Shown: positions 44,221-52,801 of the stretch, one piece after another
How the letters are laid out: every line of letters begins with the position of its first letter
Position numbering within the stretch: position 1 is the stretch's first letter
DNA from: Pseudomonas sp. GV071
GTDB lineage: Bacteria; Pseudomonadota; Gammaproteobacteria; Pseudomonadales; Pseudomonadaceae
Assembly (NCBI RefSeq): GCF_003050835.1
Contig: NZ_QAOJ01000001.1
Span: 496,001-560,000, forward strand
Direction: 5' to 3'
DNA length: 64,000 nt
Made by a program: the position numbers and the translations under genes
Notes under the pieces: generated by a model
What the model saw: only the letters and a program-made list of their open reading frames with translations
What the model was told of the DNA's origin: nothing
Database searches by the model: none

Positions 44221-44236
44221 AGCGAGATGCGTGCCA
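44221..44236 (-). promoter_or_regulatory. Sigma-54 (-24/-12) promoter of the oprD-permease-bdhA group
   Basis: On the minus strand: TGGCACG-CATC-TCGCT, one mismatch from TGGCACG-N4-TTGCW, with the GG and GC dinucleotides correctly spaced. It lies about 62 bases upstream of the oprD ATG. The equivalent Pseudomonas operon is activated by the sigma-54-dependent regulator HbcR, which is not encoded in this window. Confidence 0.75.
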
Positions 44237-44414
44237 TTTATGTAACTAGTTGATATTTAAGGTGTTTGTTTTTATTTTCTGCGGACGTTGATGAGGGGCG
44301 TCTCAGAATTGAGACGGGAAGGCAGGAGGAAGAGGGGAAAGGCTTGGTAAAGCAGTGTCTATTTTTTGAGAGTGTGTCTATTTTTTGAGATTTTATGGGG
44401 GCGGGTCTGGCCAG

Positions 44415-44477
44415 ATCGCGGCTAACGCCCCCTCCCACAAGGCACCTCGGTACTGTGGGAGGGGCTTTAGCCGCGAT
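44415..44477. repeat. REP pair, GTGGGAGGGG class
   Basis: Inverted unit ATCGCGGCTAACGCCCCCTCCCAC and forward unit GTGGGAGGGGCTTTAGCCGCGAT. It occupies part of the 328-base gap between tauD and oprD. The rest of the gap (44240-44414) is AT-rich promoter DNA with a direct repeat GTGTCTATTTTTTGAGA near 44355-44390. Confidence 0.87.
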
Positions 44478-44487
44478 GCATGTGATC

Positions 44488-45321
44488 TTAAAACGGCTTG
44501 TCACCCAGAATCGTGGCGCGTTGCATGACGCGGCGGGCCGGGCGGTAGTCGTCGACGGCGTAGTGTTGGGTCACGCGATTGTCCCAGAAGGCCACGTCGT
44601 TTTCCTGCCAGCGCCAGCGCACGAAAAATTCCGGTTTGGTTGCATGGGCAAACAGGAAGGTCAGCAGCGCCTGGCTTTCTGCCGGCTCCAGCTCGTTGAT
44701 CTTGCTGGTGAAGCCTTCGCTGACGAACAACGCCTTGCGCCCACTGACTGGGTGGGTGCGTACCACCGGGTGCGATTGCGGCGGGTGCTTGCGTCGGGTT
44801 TCGTCCCAGCGTGCGTAGTCTTGCGGGGTGCTGCCGTAGCGCTCGAGGGGGAACGAGCGAGTGAAATCGTGGGTAGCAGTGAGGCCGTTTAGCAGGCCTT
44901 GCAAGGGCGCAGACAGGGCGTCATAGGCAGCAATGCCGCTGGCCCACAAGGTGTCGCCGCCTTTGGCCGGCAGCAGCTTGGCGCTGAGCACGGCGCCCAT
45001 CGCCGGTTCCGGCAGGAAGGTGACGTCGGTGTGCCAGATGGCGTTGTCACGCACGTCGGTCACCGCCGTGTCGAGAATCAGCACTTCCGGCTGCTCCGGC
45101 ACGTTGGGGTAGATCGGGTGAATGTGCAGGTCGCCAAAACTCGCGGCAAAACGTGCTTGCTGCTGCGGCGTGATCGGCTGGTTGCGGAAGAACAGCACCT
45201 GATGGTCCAGCAGGGCGTGTTCGATTGCTGCCCGGTTGGTGTTGCTCAGCGGTTCGCTAAGGGTGATGCCTTCAACCTGGGCGCCAAGGGCGGAACTCAA
45301 AGGGGTGATGTGCAGGCTCAT
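44488..45321 (-). CDS. tauD: Taurine dioxygenase
   Basis: Fe(II)/2-oxoglutarate-dependent enzyme that oxidises taurine, releasing sulfite and aminoacetaldehyde. The 277 residues have the metal ligands His97-x-Asp99 (WHTDVTF) and the distal His at about 253 ([18 protein letters not shown], with the 2-oxoglutarate-binding Arg after it). It is last of the tauA-tauA-tauB-tauC-tauD set, 81 bases after tauC. Close homologues may use other sulfonates. Confidence 0.92.
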   Translation of the reverse strand: MSLHITPLSSALGAQVEGITLSEPLSNTNRAAIEHALLDHQVLFFRNQPITPQQQARFAASFGDLHIHPIYPNVPEQPEVLILDTAVTDVRDNAIWHTDVTFLPEPAMGAVLSAKLLPAKGGDTLWASGIAAYDALSAPLQGLLNGLTATHDFTRSFPLERYGSTPQDYARWDETRRKHPPQSHPVVRTHPVSGRKALFVSEGFTSKINELEPAESQALLTFLFAHATKPEFFVRWRWQENDVAFWDNRVTQHYAVDDYRPARRVMQRATILGDKPF

Positions 45322-45402
45322 GGTCGTTCTCGTACGTGGCAGTGGATGCAGCGCAAAGGGAGGTGAATGCGCGCCGGTCGTGGCCGGCGCGTCATGGAAA
45401 AA

Positions 45403-46257
45403 CTAGTGGGACTGGCCGTGCCAAGGGACCAGACGGCGTTGTAAGGCACGCAAGCTCATCTCCAGCGCAAAGGCGATAACGGCGATCACCAGAATCCCGA
45501 GAATCACCACATCGGTGACCAGAAACTGCGCCGCCGACTGCACCATAAAACCCAGGCCGCTGGTGGCCGCGATCAGCTCGGCCGCCACCAGGGTCGACCA
45601 GCCCACGCCCAGGCCAATGCGCACACCAGTGAGGATATCGGGCAGGGCGCTGGGCAAAATTACATGGCGAATCAACTGGCCGCGGCTGGCCCCCAACGAC
45701 TGCGCTGCGCGCAATTTCGCCGGGTCGACAGTGCGCACGCCGGTGGCGGTGGCAATGGCGATGGGGGCGAAGATCGCCAGGTAGATCAGCAGCACCTTGG
45801 ACAGCTCGCCGATACCGCACCAGATCACGATCAGCGGCAGGTAGGCCAGTGGTGGGATCGGCCGGTAGAACTCGATCAGCGGGTCGAGAATGCCCTGGGC
45901 AACACGGTTGCGGCCGATGGCGATACCCACCGGAATGGCCGTCAACACGGCCAACAGCAAGCCCAGGCCAATACGCCCGAGGCTGGCGCCCAGGTGCTGC
46001 CAGAGGGTGGATTCCATATAGCCGCTGGTGGCCAGCAACCAGCCTTTTTGCAGCACGGCCGAGGGCGGCGGCAGGAACAGCGGTTCGATCAGGCCGTAGG
46101 CAGTGACCGCCCACCAGATCAGCACCAGCGCGGTCAGGGTCAGGACGCTGATCAGGCGGGTGCTGAGGGCAGGGCGCGCGCCCTTGGCAGTCGGCAATAC
46201 ATCCAGGGTATTGGTGGCGGTTTTGCCTGTGTTCAGGCTGGCTTCATAGCTGCTCAT
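45403..46257 (-). CDS. tauC: Taurine ABC transporter permease TauC
   Basis: A 284-residue inner-membrane permease of the nitrate/sulfonate/taurine class, with about six transmembrane helices and the EAA cytoplasmic loop ([36 protein letters not shown]). Its ATG overlaps the tauB stop by four bases, so coupling with the ATPase is expected. Confidence 0.94.
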   Translation of the reverse strand: MSSYEASLNTGKTATNTLDVLPTAKGARPALSTRLISVLTLTALVLIWWAVTAYGLIEPLFLPPPSAVLQKGWLLATSGYMESTLWQHLGASLGRIGLGLLLAVLTAIPVGIAIGRNRVAQGILDPLIEFYRPIPPLAYLPLIVIWCGIGELSKVLLIYLAIFAPIAIATATGVRTVDPAKLRAAQSLGASRGQLIRHVILPSALPDILTGVRIGLGVGWSTLVAAELIAATSGLGFMVQSAAQFLVTDVVILGILVIAVIAFALEMSLRALQRRLVPWHGQSH

Positions 46258-47048
46258 ACACGGGCCTCCGCTTGGATCGCCAGACGTTGGGAGAACACCT
46301 GCGCCAACACGTGCTCGCGGGTTTCGATAAAGCGTGGGTCGGACTTGATCGCCCGAGCCGGTTCGCCAGCGGCATACCGCTGGCCGAAGTCCAGCTGCAG
46401 GCGCTCGACGATCTGCCCAGGATTAGGGGCCAGCAGCACCAGGTCGGTGGCGAGAAACACCGCTTCTTCGATGTCGTGGGTAATCAGAAATACCGGCTTG
46501 GCGCTGCGTTGCCACACCTGTAGCAGCAGCTCTTGCATCTGTTCGCGGGTAAACGCATCCAGCGCGCCGAAGGGTTCGTCCATCAGCAGCACCCGCGGGT
46601 CGGCGGCCAGCGCGCGGGCCAGGCCAACACGCTGTTTCTGCCCACCGGAGAGTTGCCAGACCTGGCGCTGCTCGAAGCCAGCGAGGTCAACCAGAGCGAG
46701 CATCTCGCGCGCTTTGGCTTCGCGCTGCGCACGCGCCACGCCGGCCAGTTGCAGGCCGAAGGCGACGTTATCCAGCACGTTCTGCCAAGGCAGCAGGGCG
46801 TCGTCCTGAAACACCACACCGCGCTCGGCACTTGGGCCTTGCACAGGCACGCCGTCGAGGGTGATGCGCCCGCTGCTGGGGGCGACGAAGCCGGCGATCA
46901 GGTTGAGCAGCGAGGTCTTGCCGCTGCCCGACGGGCCGAGGGCCACCAGCAATTGCTGCGGCCCCAGGCTCAGGGTGATGTCGGCCAGTACCGGTGCAGT
47001 GCTGCCCGGGTACTGTGCGCTGATGCGCTCCAGTTCTAACAAGGCCAT
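46254..47048 (-). CDS. tauB: Taurine ABC transporter ATP-binding protein TauB
   Basis: A 264-residue ABC ATPase with Walker A GPSGSGKT (39-46), Q-loop [11 protein letters not shown], signature [15 protein letters not shown] and Walker [16 protein letters not shown] 47048 ([15 protein letters not shown]) is chosen over a start ten codons upstream because it gives the normal TauB N-terminus. It is separated from the upstream tauA gene by a REP doublet. Confidence 0.94.
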   Translation of the reverse strand: MALLELERISAQYPGSTAPVLADITLSLGPQQLLVALGPSGSGKTSLLNLIAGFVAPSSGRITLDGVPVQGPSAERGVVFQDDALLPWQNVLDNVAFGLQLAGVARAQREAKAREMLALVDLAGFEQRQVWQLSGGQKQRVGLARALAADPRVLLMDEPFGALDAFTREQMQELLLQVWQRSAKPVFLITHDIEEAVFLATDLVLLAPNPGQIVERLQLDFGQRYAAGEPARAIKSDPRFIETREHVLAQVFSQRLAIQAEARV

Positions 47049-47087
47049 TTTGGTTATCTCGCTCTGGTTGAGTGCCACACACTTTTT

Positions 47088-47147
47088 GTGGGAGAGGCTT
47101 CAGCCTCGATTGCCTTTTGCAGGAATCGAGGCTGAAGCCTCTCCCAC
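47088..47147. repeat. REP pair inside the tau operon, GTGGGAGAGG class
   Basis: GTGGGAGAGGCTTCAGCCTCGATT and its inverse AATCGAGGCTGAAGCCTCTCCCAC form an almost perfect 60-base inverted repeat between tauB and the second tauA. The stem differs from other copies here by a paired change (AGGC/GCCT instead of CGGC/GCCG). Confidence 0.92.
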
Positions 47148-47156
47148 CGTCACGAT

Positions 47157-48131
47157 TTACTGAACGAACTTGCTGCTCACATACGGCGAGTAATCCGCCA
47201 GCACGCCATCGGCCTTGCCCTGTTCCTTGAGGAATACGGCAGTGGAGGCGATGTCTTTGGCGGTCTGGCCATTGAGCAGGGTTTTCTGTTCGGCGCTTTC
47301 CGGGAAGGTCGAACCGGCCAGCAGTTCCGGTACGTCGGCGGCGTTGGCGCCGGTCAACTTGGCGATTTCCTTGACCTGCTCGGAGTCGGCAGTCCAGGCG
47401 GATTTGTTGGCGTTGTAGGCGGTGTAGGCATCGATGCTGACCTTGGCGAACTGGGCCAGTACCTCAGGATGCTTGTCGGCGAAATCCTTGCGCGCCACCC
47501 ACACTTCGAAGGTCGGCGCACCCCAGGTGCCCACTTCAGCGGCATCGGTGAGCACCTTGCCGTCTTTCTTGATTTCACCCAGGGCTGGCGACCAGACAAA
47601 GGCACCGTCGATATCGCCGCGCTTCCAGGCCGCGGTGATCTGCGCCGGGTTGAGGTTGACCACCTTCACTTTGCTGGGGTCGATGTTCCAGTGCTTGAGC
47701 GCGCCCAGCAGGCTGTAGTGCGAGGTGGACACGAACGGCGTGGCAATGGTTTTGCCGATCAGGTCTTCGGGTTTTTCAATCTTGCTGCCTTTGCGCACCA
47801 CCAGAGCTTCGGCCGAGTTGATTTGCGCGGCGACCACGAAGGTCACGATCGGCAGGCCACGGGTAGCGGCGGCGGCGAGTGGGCTGGAACCGAGGTTGCC
47901 AATCTGCACATCGCCGGAGGCAATCGCGGTAACCACTTCGGCTCCGCTGTTGAACCTACGCCAGTCGAGTTTTTCGCCGATGGCTTTTTCATAACCGCCA
48001 TTGGCCTGCGGCACTTTGCTCGGGTCGATACCGGTCTGGTAGCCAATGATGATGTCTTGCGCCTGGGCGCTGAGGCTCAGGCCAGCGACCACCAGGGTGG
48101 TCAGCAAGCGGCGGGAAAAGGACGGGCTCAT
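47157..48131 (-). CDS. tauA: Taurine ABC transporter substrate-binding protein, copy 2
   Basis: The 324 residues have a signal peptide (MSPSFSRRLLTTLVVAGLSLSAQAQ) and an ABC aliphatic-sulfonate binding domain (YQTGIDPSKVPQANGGYEKAIG, GNLGSSPLAAAATRGLP, ADYSPYVSSKFVQ). It is the same length as the tauA copy directly upstream, and clearly a tandem duplicate. This copy is the one next to tauB, from which a REP doublet separates it. Confidence 0.92.
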   Translation of the reverse strand: MSPSFSRRLLTTLVVAGLSLSAQAQDIIIGYQTGIDPSKVPQANGGYEKAIGEKLDWRRFNSGAEVVTAIASGDVQIGNLGSSPLAAAATRGLPIVTFVVAAQINSAEALVVRKGSKIEKPEDLIGKTIATPFVSTSHYSLLGALKHWNIDPSKVKVVNLNPAQITAAWKRGDIDGAFVWSPALGEIKKDGKVLTDAAEVGTWGAPTFEVWVARKDFADKHPEVLAQFAKVSIDAYTAYNANKSAWTADSEQVKEIAKLTGANAADVPELLAGSTFPESAEQKTLLNGQTAKDIASTAVFLKEQGKADGVLADYSPYVSSKFVQ

Positions 48132-48209
48132 GGTCGTGCTCCAACGGAGTAACCCTGATGGCGCTTGCCACCAGGGTTTGAGGTTCAAATCGGCTTATTT
48201 GGCGGCTTG

Positions 48210-49184
48210 TTATTTGACGAACTTGTTGCTGACGTACGGCGAGTAGTCCGCCAGCACCGCGTCGACCTTGCCTTGTTCCTTGAGGAAACCGGCGGTGTTG
48301 GTGATGGCCTTGGTGGTCGGTTCGCCCAGCGCAGTGACCTGGTCACCTGCCAGCGGAAACACATTGCCTTCCAGCAGCACTGGAACGTCTTCAGCTTTGG
48401 CGCCGGAAAGCTTTACGACCTTGGCCACGTTGTCTTTGTCGGCCAGCCAGGCTTTCGGGTCTTTGCGGTAAGCGGCGTAGGCGTCGAGGGTGGTTTTGGC
48501 GAAAGCGCTGACGATTTCCGGGTGTTTTTCGGCGAAGTCTTTGCGCACGATCCAGGCGTCGAAGGTCGGCGCGCCGAGCTTGCTCAGCTCACCCGAGGTG
48601 ATCAGCACTTTGCCGGTTTCTTTGGCTTTGCCCAGGGCTGGATCCCACACGTAGGTGGCGTCGATATCGCCACGCTGCCAGGCAGCAATGATGGCCGGTG
48701 GTGCCAGGTTAACGATCTCGACTTTCTTCGGATCGATGTTCCAATGCTTGAGGGCGGCGAGCAGGCTGTAGTGGCCGGTGGAAACGAATGGCACGGCGAC
48801 TTTTTTGCCGATCAGGTCTTGCGGGGAATTGATGCCGGAGCCGTTACGGGCTACCAGGGCTTCGGCGGCGCCGATCTGAGTGGCGATCAAAAAGGTTTCT
48901 ACCGGCAACTGACGAGTGGCTGCGGCAGCCAGGGGGCTGGAACCGACGTAACCGATCTGTACATCGCCGGACGCTACGGCGGTGATCACTTCGGCGCCGC
49001 TGTCGAATTTGCGCCAGTCGATTTTGCTGTTGCTGGCTTTTTCATAGGCGCCATCGGCCTGGGCTACTTTGGCCGGGTCGACGGTTGTTTGGTAGGCAAC
49101 GGTGAAGTCGGCAGCTTGGGTGCTGATGGCAAAGCCACTGAAGGCCAACGCTGCCAGCAGGCGGAGCGGGGTGAGCGCTTTCAT
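48210..49184 (-). CDS. tauA: Taurine ABC transporter substrate-binding protein, copy 1
   Basis: The 324 residues begin with a signal peptide (MKALTPLRLLAALAFSGFAISTQAA), then the periplasmic sulfonate-binding domain (YQTTVDPAKVAQADGAYEKAS, GYVGSSPLAAAATRQLP, ADYSPYVSNKFVK). A GAGGAGT ribosome site precedes ATG 49184. It is first gene of the tau group. Conserved positions are shared with copy 2 across the whole length; differences such as VVAAQINSAEALV versus LIATQIGAAEALV fall near the binding cleft. Confidence 0.93.
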   Translation of the reverse strand: MKALTPLRLLAALAFSGFAISTQAADFTVAYQTTVDPAKVAQADGAYEKASNSKIDWRKFDSGAEVITAVASGDVQIGYVGSSPLAAAATRQLPVETFLIATQIGAAEALVARNGSGINSPQDLIGKKVAVPFVSTGHYSLLAALKHWNIDPKKVEIVNLAPPAIIAAWQRGDIDATYVWDPALGKAKETGKVLITSGELSKLGAPTFDAWIVRKDFAEKHPEIVSAFAKTTLDAYAAYRKDPKAWLADKDNVAKVVKLSGAKAEDVPVLLEGNVFPLAGDQVTALGEPTTKAITNTAGFLKEQGKVDAVLADYSPYVSNKFVK

Positions 49185-49622
49185 TTTTATACTCCTCAAC
49201 GGGCTCCGCAGCGCGCAGTTGAGCGGGCGGACCACTGGACGGTAACTAAGAAGGAAACGATGTCCGGTGGTCCGGTGAAGGAGAGAATAATGGTTCTAAG
49301 AACTTTGAAATAAATACTATTTGGTTATTAGCTTAGGCGTGAGCTCACCCTGTAGGAGCGGCTTCAGCCGCGAGCTTTTTGAGCAAAAGCATCGAAGCTG
49401 AAGCCGCTCCTACAAGAGATCGCTAGGCAAAGAATTTATTTGTTGAACCGAAATAAACACCCCGATATCTCAGTTGAGCAAGCTAGAGGCCACGGCTGGC
49501 CTTGGGCCAGCTCGGAAAAATTTGTTTGACTGGGTTAGCGGCGGTGGACTTTCTCTACTACGTTGTCCTAGTCGATTAATCGCATCGTTAATCTGCGCAC
49601 AATCTATATGGGGAATTTACGG
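49185..49622. promoter_or_regulatory. Divergent tauA/oprF promoter region
   Basis: A 438-base gene-free region. It contains an 11-base palindrome GTTCTAAGAAC (49293-49303) about 110 bases before tauA in AT-rich DNA, a REP doublet (49352-49413), and an AT-rich oprF-proximal part. CysB/Cbl-type control of tau is expected from other bacteria but I cannot identify a site. Confidence 0.45.
49352..49413. repeat. REP pair (inverted)
   Basis: GTAGGAGCGGCTTCAGCCGCGA and inverted copy GCTGAAGCCGCTCCTAC, the latter with one changed stem base (CGAAGCTG), between the divergent tau and oprF transcription units. Confidence 0.9.
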
Positions 49623-50654
49623 ATGAAATTGCAAAACACCTTAGGCGTTGTAATCGGTTCGCTGATCGCCGCCAGCTCTTTCCAAGCGTTGGCTCAAGGC
49701 CAAGGTGCGGTTGAGATTGAAGGCTTTGCCAAAAAGGAATACTTCGACAGCCAGCGTGATTTCAAAAACGACGGCAACCTGTTCGGGGGCTCCATTGGCT
49801 ACTTCCTCACTGACGACGTAGAGCTGCGACTGGCCTACGACGAAGTCCACAATGCCGTCACTCAAGATGGCCAGAACGTCAAAGGCGCCAACGCCGCCCT
49901 CGACGCGCTGTTCCACTTCAACGCCCCGGGCGACACCCTGCGTCCTTACCTCTCGGCCGGTTTCTCCGACCAGAGCATCGACCAGAACGGCAGCAACAGC
50001 CGTAACCGCTCCACCTTCGCCAACGTCGGCGGCGGTGCCAAGCTGTACTTCACCGATAACTTCTACGCCCGTGCTGGTGTTGAAGCTCAATACAACATCG
50101 ACCAGGGCGACACCGAGTGGGCGCCAAGCGTCGGTATCGGCGTTAACTTCGGCGGTGGCAAGAAAGCCGAACCCGCTCCTGCTCCAGCGCCAGAAGTGTG
50201 CTCGGACAGCGACAACGATGGTGTCTGCGACAACGTAGACAAGTGCCCGGATACCGCGGCTAACGTGACCGTCGATGCCGATGGTTGCCCAGCGGTGGCC
50301 GAAGTGGTTCGCGTTGAACTGGACGTGAAATTCGACTTCGACAAATCCAAAGTCAAAGAAGAAAGCTATGGCGACATCAAAAACCTGGCTGACTTCATGC
50401 AACAGTACCCATCTACTTCCACCACTGTTGAAGGTCACACTGACTCCGTGGGTACCGACGCTTACAACCAGAAACTCTCCGAGCGCCGTGCCAACGCCGT
50501 GCGTGACGTGCTGGTCAACCAGTACGGTGTAGGTGGCGAGCGTGTTAACGCAGTGGGCTATGGCGAATCCAAACCGGTAGCGGACAACGCCACCGAAGCG
50601 GGCCGCGCTGTAAACCGTCGCGTAGAAGCAGAAGTGGAAGCTCAGGCCAAGTAA
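49623..50654 (+). CDS. oprF: Major outer-membrane porin OprF (OmpA family)
   Basis: The 343 residues have a signal peptide (MKLQNTLGVVIGSLIAASSF..ALA), an eight-stranded barrel (about 25-185), a Pro/Ala hinge, a four-Cys Asp-rich calcium-binding-like loop (CSDSDNDGVCDNVDKCPDT...GCP), and the OmpA peptidoglycan-binding domain (VEGHTDSVGTDAYNQKLSERRA). OprF links outer membrane to peptidoglycan and allows slow solute diffusion. sigX, which normally precedes oprF, is absent here; tau genes are divergent instead. Confidence 0.95.
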   Translation: MKLQNTLGVVIGSLIAASSFQALAQGQGAVEIEGFAKKEYFDSQRDFKNDGNLFGGSIGYFLTDDVELRLAYDEVHNAVTQDGQNVKGANAALDALFHFNAPGDTLRPYLSAGFSDQSIDQNGSNSRNRSTFANVGGGAKLYFTDNFYARAGVEAQYNIDQGDTEWAPSVGIGVNFGGGKKAEPAPAPAPEVCSDSDNDGVCDNVDKCPDTAANVTVDADGCPAVAEVVRVELDVKFDFDKSKVKEESYGDIKNLADFMQQYPSTSTTVEGHTDSVGTDAYNQKLSERRANAVRDVLVNQYGVGGERVNAVGYGESKPVADNATEAGRAVNRRVEAEVEAQAK

Positions 50655-50668
50655 TTAGCCTGATGCCC

Positions 50669-50699
50669 CAAAAAAACCCGGCCTCGGCCGGGTTTTTTT
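50669..50699 (+). terminator. Terminator of oprF
   Basis: AAAAAACCCGGCC-TC-GGCCGGGTTTTTTTA hairpin 15 bases after the stop. Confidence 0.93.
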
Positions 50700-50726
50700 A
50701 TGCCTGCTCGAGTGGCGCCTAGGCCG

Positions 50727-50803
50727 TGTAGGCGCGAGCTTGCTCGCGAAGCTTTCGGGCTCGCTGCCCTGTTTAACTGCTTCGCCAGCAAGCGGGCTGC
50801 CAC
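50727..50803. repeat. Degenerate REP pair, GCGAGCTTGCTCGCGAAG class
   Basis: GTAGGCGCGAGCTTGCTCGCGAAG followed by a degraded inverted copy CTTCGCCAGCAAGCGGGCTGCCAC. The loop-stem is unlike the GGCTTCAGCC units elsewhere in the window, so it is a separate REP family. Confidence 0.75.
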
Positions 50804-50905
50804 ATAAGCCAGCCGGATCATTGCCATGTGCGCACATGTCACCATGCAACCGATGCGGTTTTTACCGATAATCCTCGGCCAATCAAGCGCAATGGAGCAC
50901 GGGCA

Positions 50906-52729
50906 ATGGAGCATGGCGATAGTTTTCTGCAGTCAGGAGTGGTTTTCCTGCTGGCCGCCGTGCTGGTAGTGCCGCTGGCCAAACGTCTGCAGCTGGGCTC
51001 GGTGCTGGGTTATCTGCTCGCCGGCGTACTGATCGGCCCCTCGGTGCTCGGCCTGATTGGCGACCCGCAGAGCGTCGCGCAGATCTCCGAGCTGGGCGTG
51101 GTCTTGTTGCTATTCATCATCGGCCTGGAGCTGTCTCCGCGGCGCCTGTGGGTGATGCGCAAATCGGTGTTCGGCGTCGGTTTGGTGCAAGTGCTGGTCA
51201 GCGCGCTGATCATCGGCGGCATTGCCTACACGGTGTTCGATCAGGCCTGGAACAGCGCGGTTGTTCTCGGTCTGGGCCTGGCGCTGTCGTCTACCGCCTT
51301 TGGCTTGCAGATTCTCGCCGAGCGCAAGGAACTGAACAAACCCCACGGGCGCCTGGCGTTCGCCATTCTGTTGTTTCAGGACATCGCCGCGATCCCATTG
51401 ATCGCCCTGATCCCCATGCTTGGCAGCGCCCACCAGGGCACCTCGGCCGGCGATGAAGTCGGGCAACTGGCCAAGATCGTCATCAGCATCGCCATTGTCG
51501 TGATTGGCGGGCGTTACCTGTTGCGTCCGGTGTTTCGCGTGGTGGCGAAAACCGGCCTGCGTGAGGTGTCGACGGCTACCGCGCTGCTGGTGGTATTGGG
51601 CACCGCATGGCTGATGGAACTGGCGGGTATTTCCATGGCTCTTGGCGCTTTCCTCGCTGGCCTGCTGCTGGCCGATTCCGAATACCGGCATGAACTGGAA
51701 GCACAGATCGAGCCGTTCAAAGGTTTGCTGCTCGGCTTGTTCTTTATGAGCGTGGGCATGACCGCCGACTTCGCGCTGCTGATGGGCGAGCCTTGGTTGG
51801 TGCTCGGTTTCACCGCGATCCTGATCTGCGCCAAGTTGCCGCTTTTGTATGCGGTAGGGCGCTGGATGGGTGAACTGGACAAACGCTCGGCGCTGTCCCT
51901 GGCGGTGGTGCTGGCCGCTGGCGGCGAGTTCGCCTTTGTGGTGTTCAATATGGCCCATCAACACGGCTTGTTCAGCGACCGTTTGCTGGGCCTGGTGGTG
52001 CTGTCGATCACCCTGTCGATGGCGGTCACGCCCTTGCTGCTACTGGCGGTGGGCAAACTGTTCAAACCGCAGCCGGTAGCCGAGCGCGAGCCGCCAGATG
52101 AATACCGCCAGTTCAACGCCGATGCGCCGCGGGTGGTTATTGCCGGCATGGGGCGAATGGGCCAGATCGTCGCCCGTGTGCTGCGCGCCCAGCGGGTGCC
52201 GTTTGTGGCCCTGGACACCTCGGTGGAAAGCGTCGAGCAGCAACGCAACCTTGGCAGTATGTCGATCTTCTACGGCGACCCCCTGCGTCCGGAAATCCTG
52301 CATGCCGCCCATGTCGACAAGGCCGAGCTGTTTATCGTCGCCACTGACAACCCGGAAACCAACATCGAAACCGCCCGCCTGGTGCGCAAGCTGTACCCGC
52401 ACATCAAAGTCATCGCCCGTGCCCGAAACCGCCAACATGTGCACCATTTGATGGACCTGGAGGCCACCGCGGTGCGTGAGACCTTCCATTCCAGTCTGGA
52501 AATGGGTCGTTTGATCCTGCTGCAGCTGGGGCTCAGTAAAGATCAGGCCGAAGCGCGCATCCGCCGCTTCCGCCACCACGACGAAGAGGTGTTGCGCCAA
52601 CAGCACCTGGTCTACAACGATGCCGCCGCCGTGATTCAGACCGCCCGTGAGGCGCGAATGGAACTGGATCGTCTGTTTGAAGCAGACGTGATCGAAGAGC
52701 GCGCCGCGATTCGCACCGATTTGCCGTGA
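50906..52729 (+). CDS. KefC-type monovalent cation:proton antiporter (CPA2) with RCK domain
   Basis: The 607 residues consist of a 12-13 helix Na+/H+ exchanger domain (LQLGSVLGYLLAGVLIGPSVLGL, LGLALSSTAFGLQIL, LAAGGEFAFVVFNMA) and a C-terminal RCK/TrkA-N domain (about 405-520, VVIAGMGRMGQIVARVLRAQ) that binds a nucleotide or glutathione adduct. E. coli KefB/KefC are potassium effluxers gated by glutathione. No KefF/KefG oxidoreductase partner is adjacent, so gating by GSH adducts is unproven. ATG 50906 is chosen by the membrane N-terminus. Confidence 0.9.
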   Translation: MEHGDSFLQSGVVFLLAAVLVVPLAKRLQLGSVLGYLLAGVLIGPSVLGLIGDPQSVAQISELGVVLLLFIIGLELSPRRLWVMRKSVFGVGLVQVLVSALIIGGIAYTVFDQAWNSAVVLGLGLALSSTAFGLQILAERKELNKPHGRLAFAILLFQDIAAIPLIALIPMLGSAHQGTSAGDEVGQLAKIVISIAIVVIGGRYLLRPVFRVVAKTGLREVSTATALLVVLGTAWLMELAGISMALGAFLAGLLLADSEYRHELEAQIEPFKGLLLGLFFMSVGMTADFALLMGEPWLVLGFTAILICAKLPLLYAVGRWMGELDKRSALSLAVVLAAGGEFAFVVFNMAHQHGLFSDRLLGLVVLSITLSMAVTPLLLLAVGKLFKPQPVAEREPPDEYRQFNADAPRVVIAGMGRMGQIVARVLRAQRVPFVALDTSVESVEQQRNLGSMSIFYGDPLRPEILHAAHVDKAELFIVATDNPETNIETARLVRKLYPHIKVIARARNRQHVHHLMDLEATAVRETFHSSLEMGRLILLQLGLSKDQAEARIRRFRHHDEEVLRQQHLVYNDAAAVIQTAREARMELDRLFEADVIEERAAIRTDLP

Positions 52730-52737
52730 TCAAAATC

Positions 52738-52801
52738 ATCGCGGCTAAAGCCCCTCCCACAGGTACCTTCGATTCTTTGTGGGAGGGGCTTTAGCCGCGA
52801 G
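52738..52801. repeat. REP pair, GTGGGAGGGGCTTTAGCC class
   Basis: ATCGCGGCTAAAGCCCCTCCCAC and its inverse GTGGGAGGGGCTTTAGCCGCGA, beginning nine bases after the antiporter stop. Confidence 0.92.

Noticed and set aside
50906..52729. Potassium channel or KefB-GSH system
   Set aside because: The exchanger plus RCK layout fits CPA2 antiporters, but without an adjacent KefF/KefG partner I did not assign kefB or kefC.
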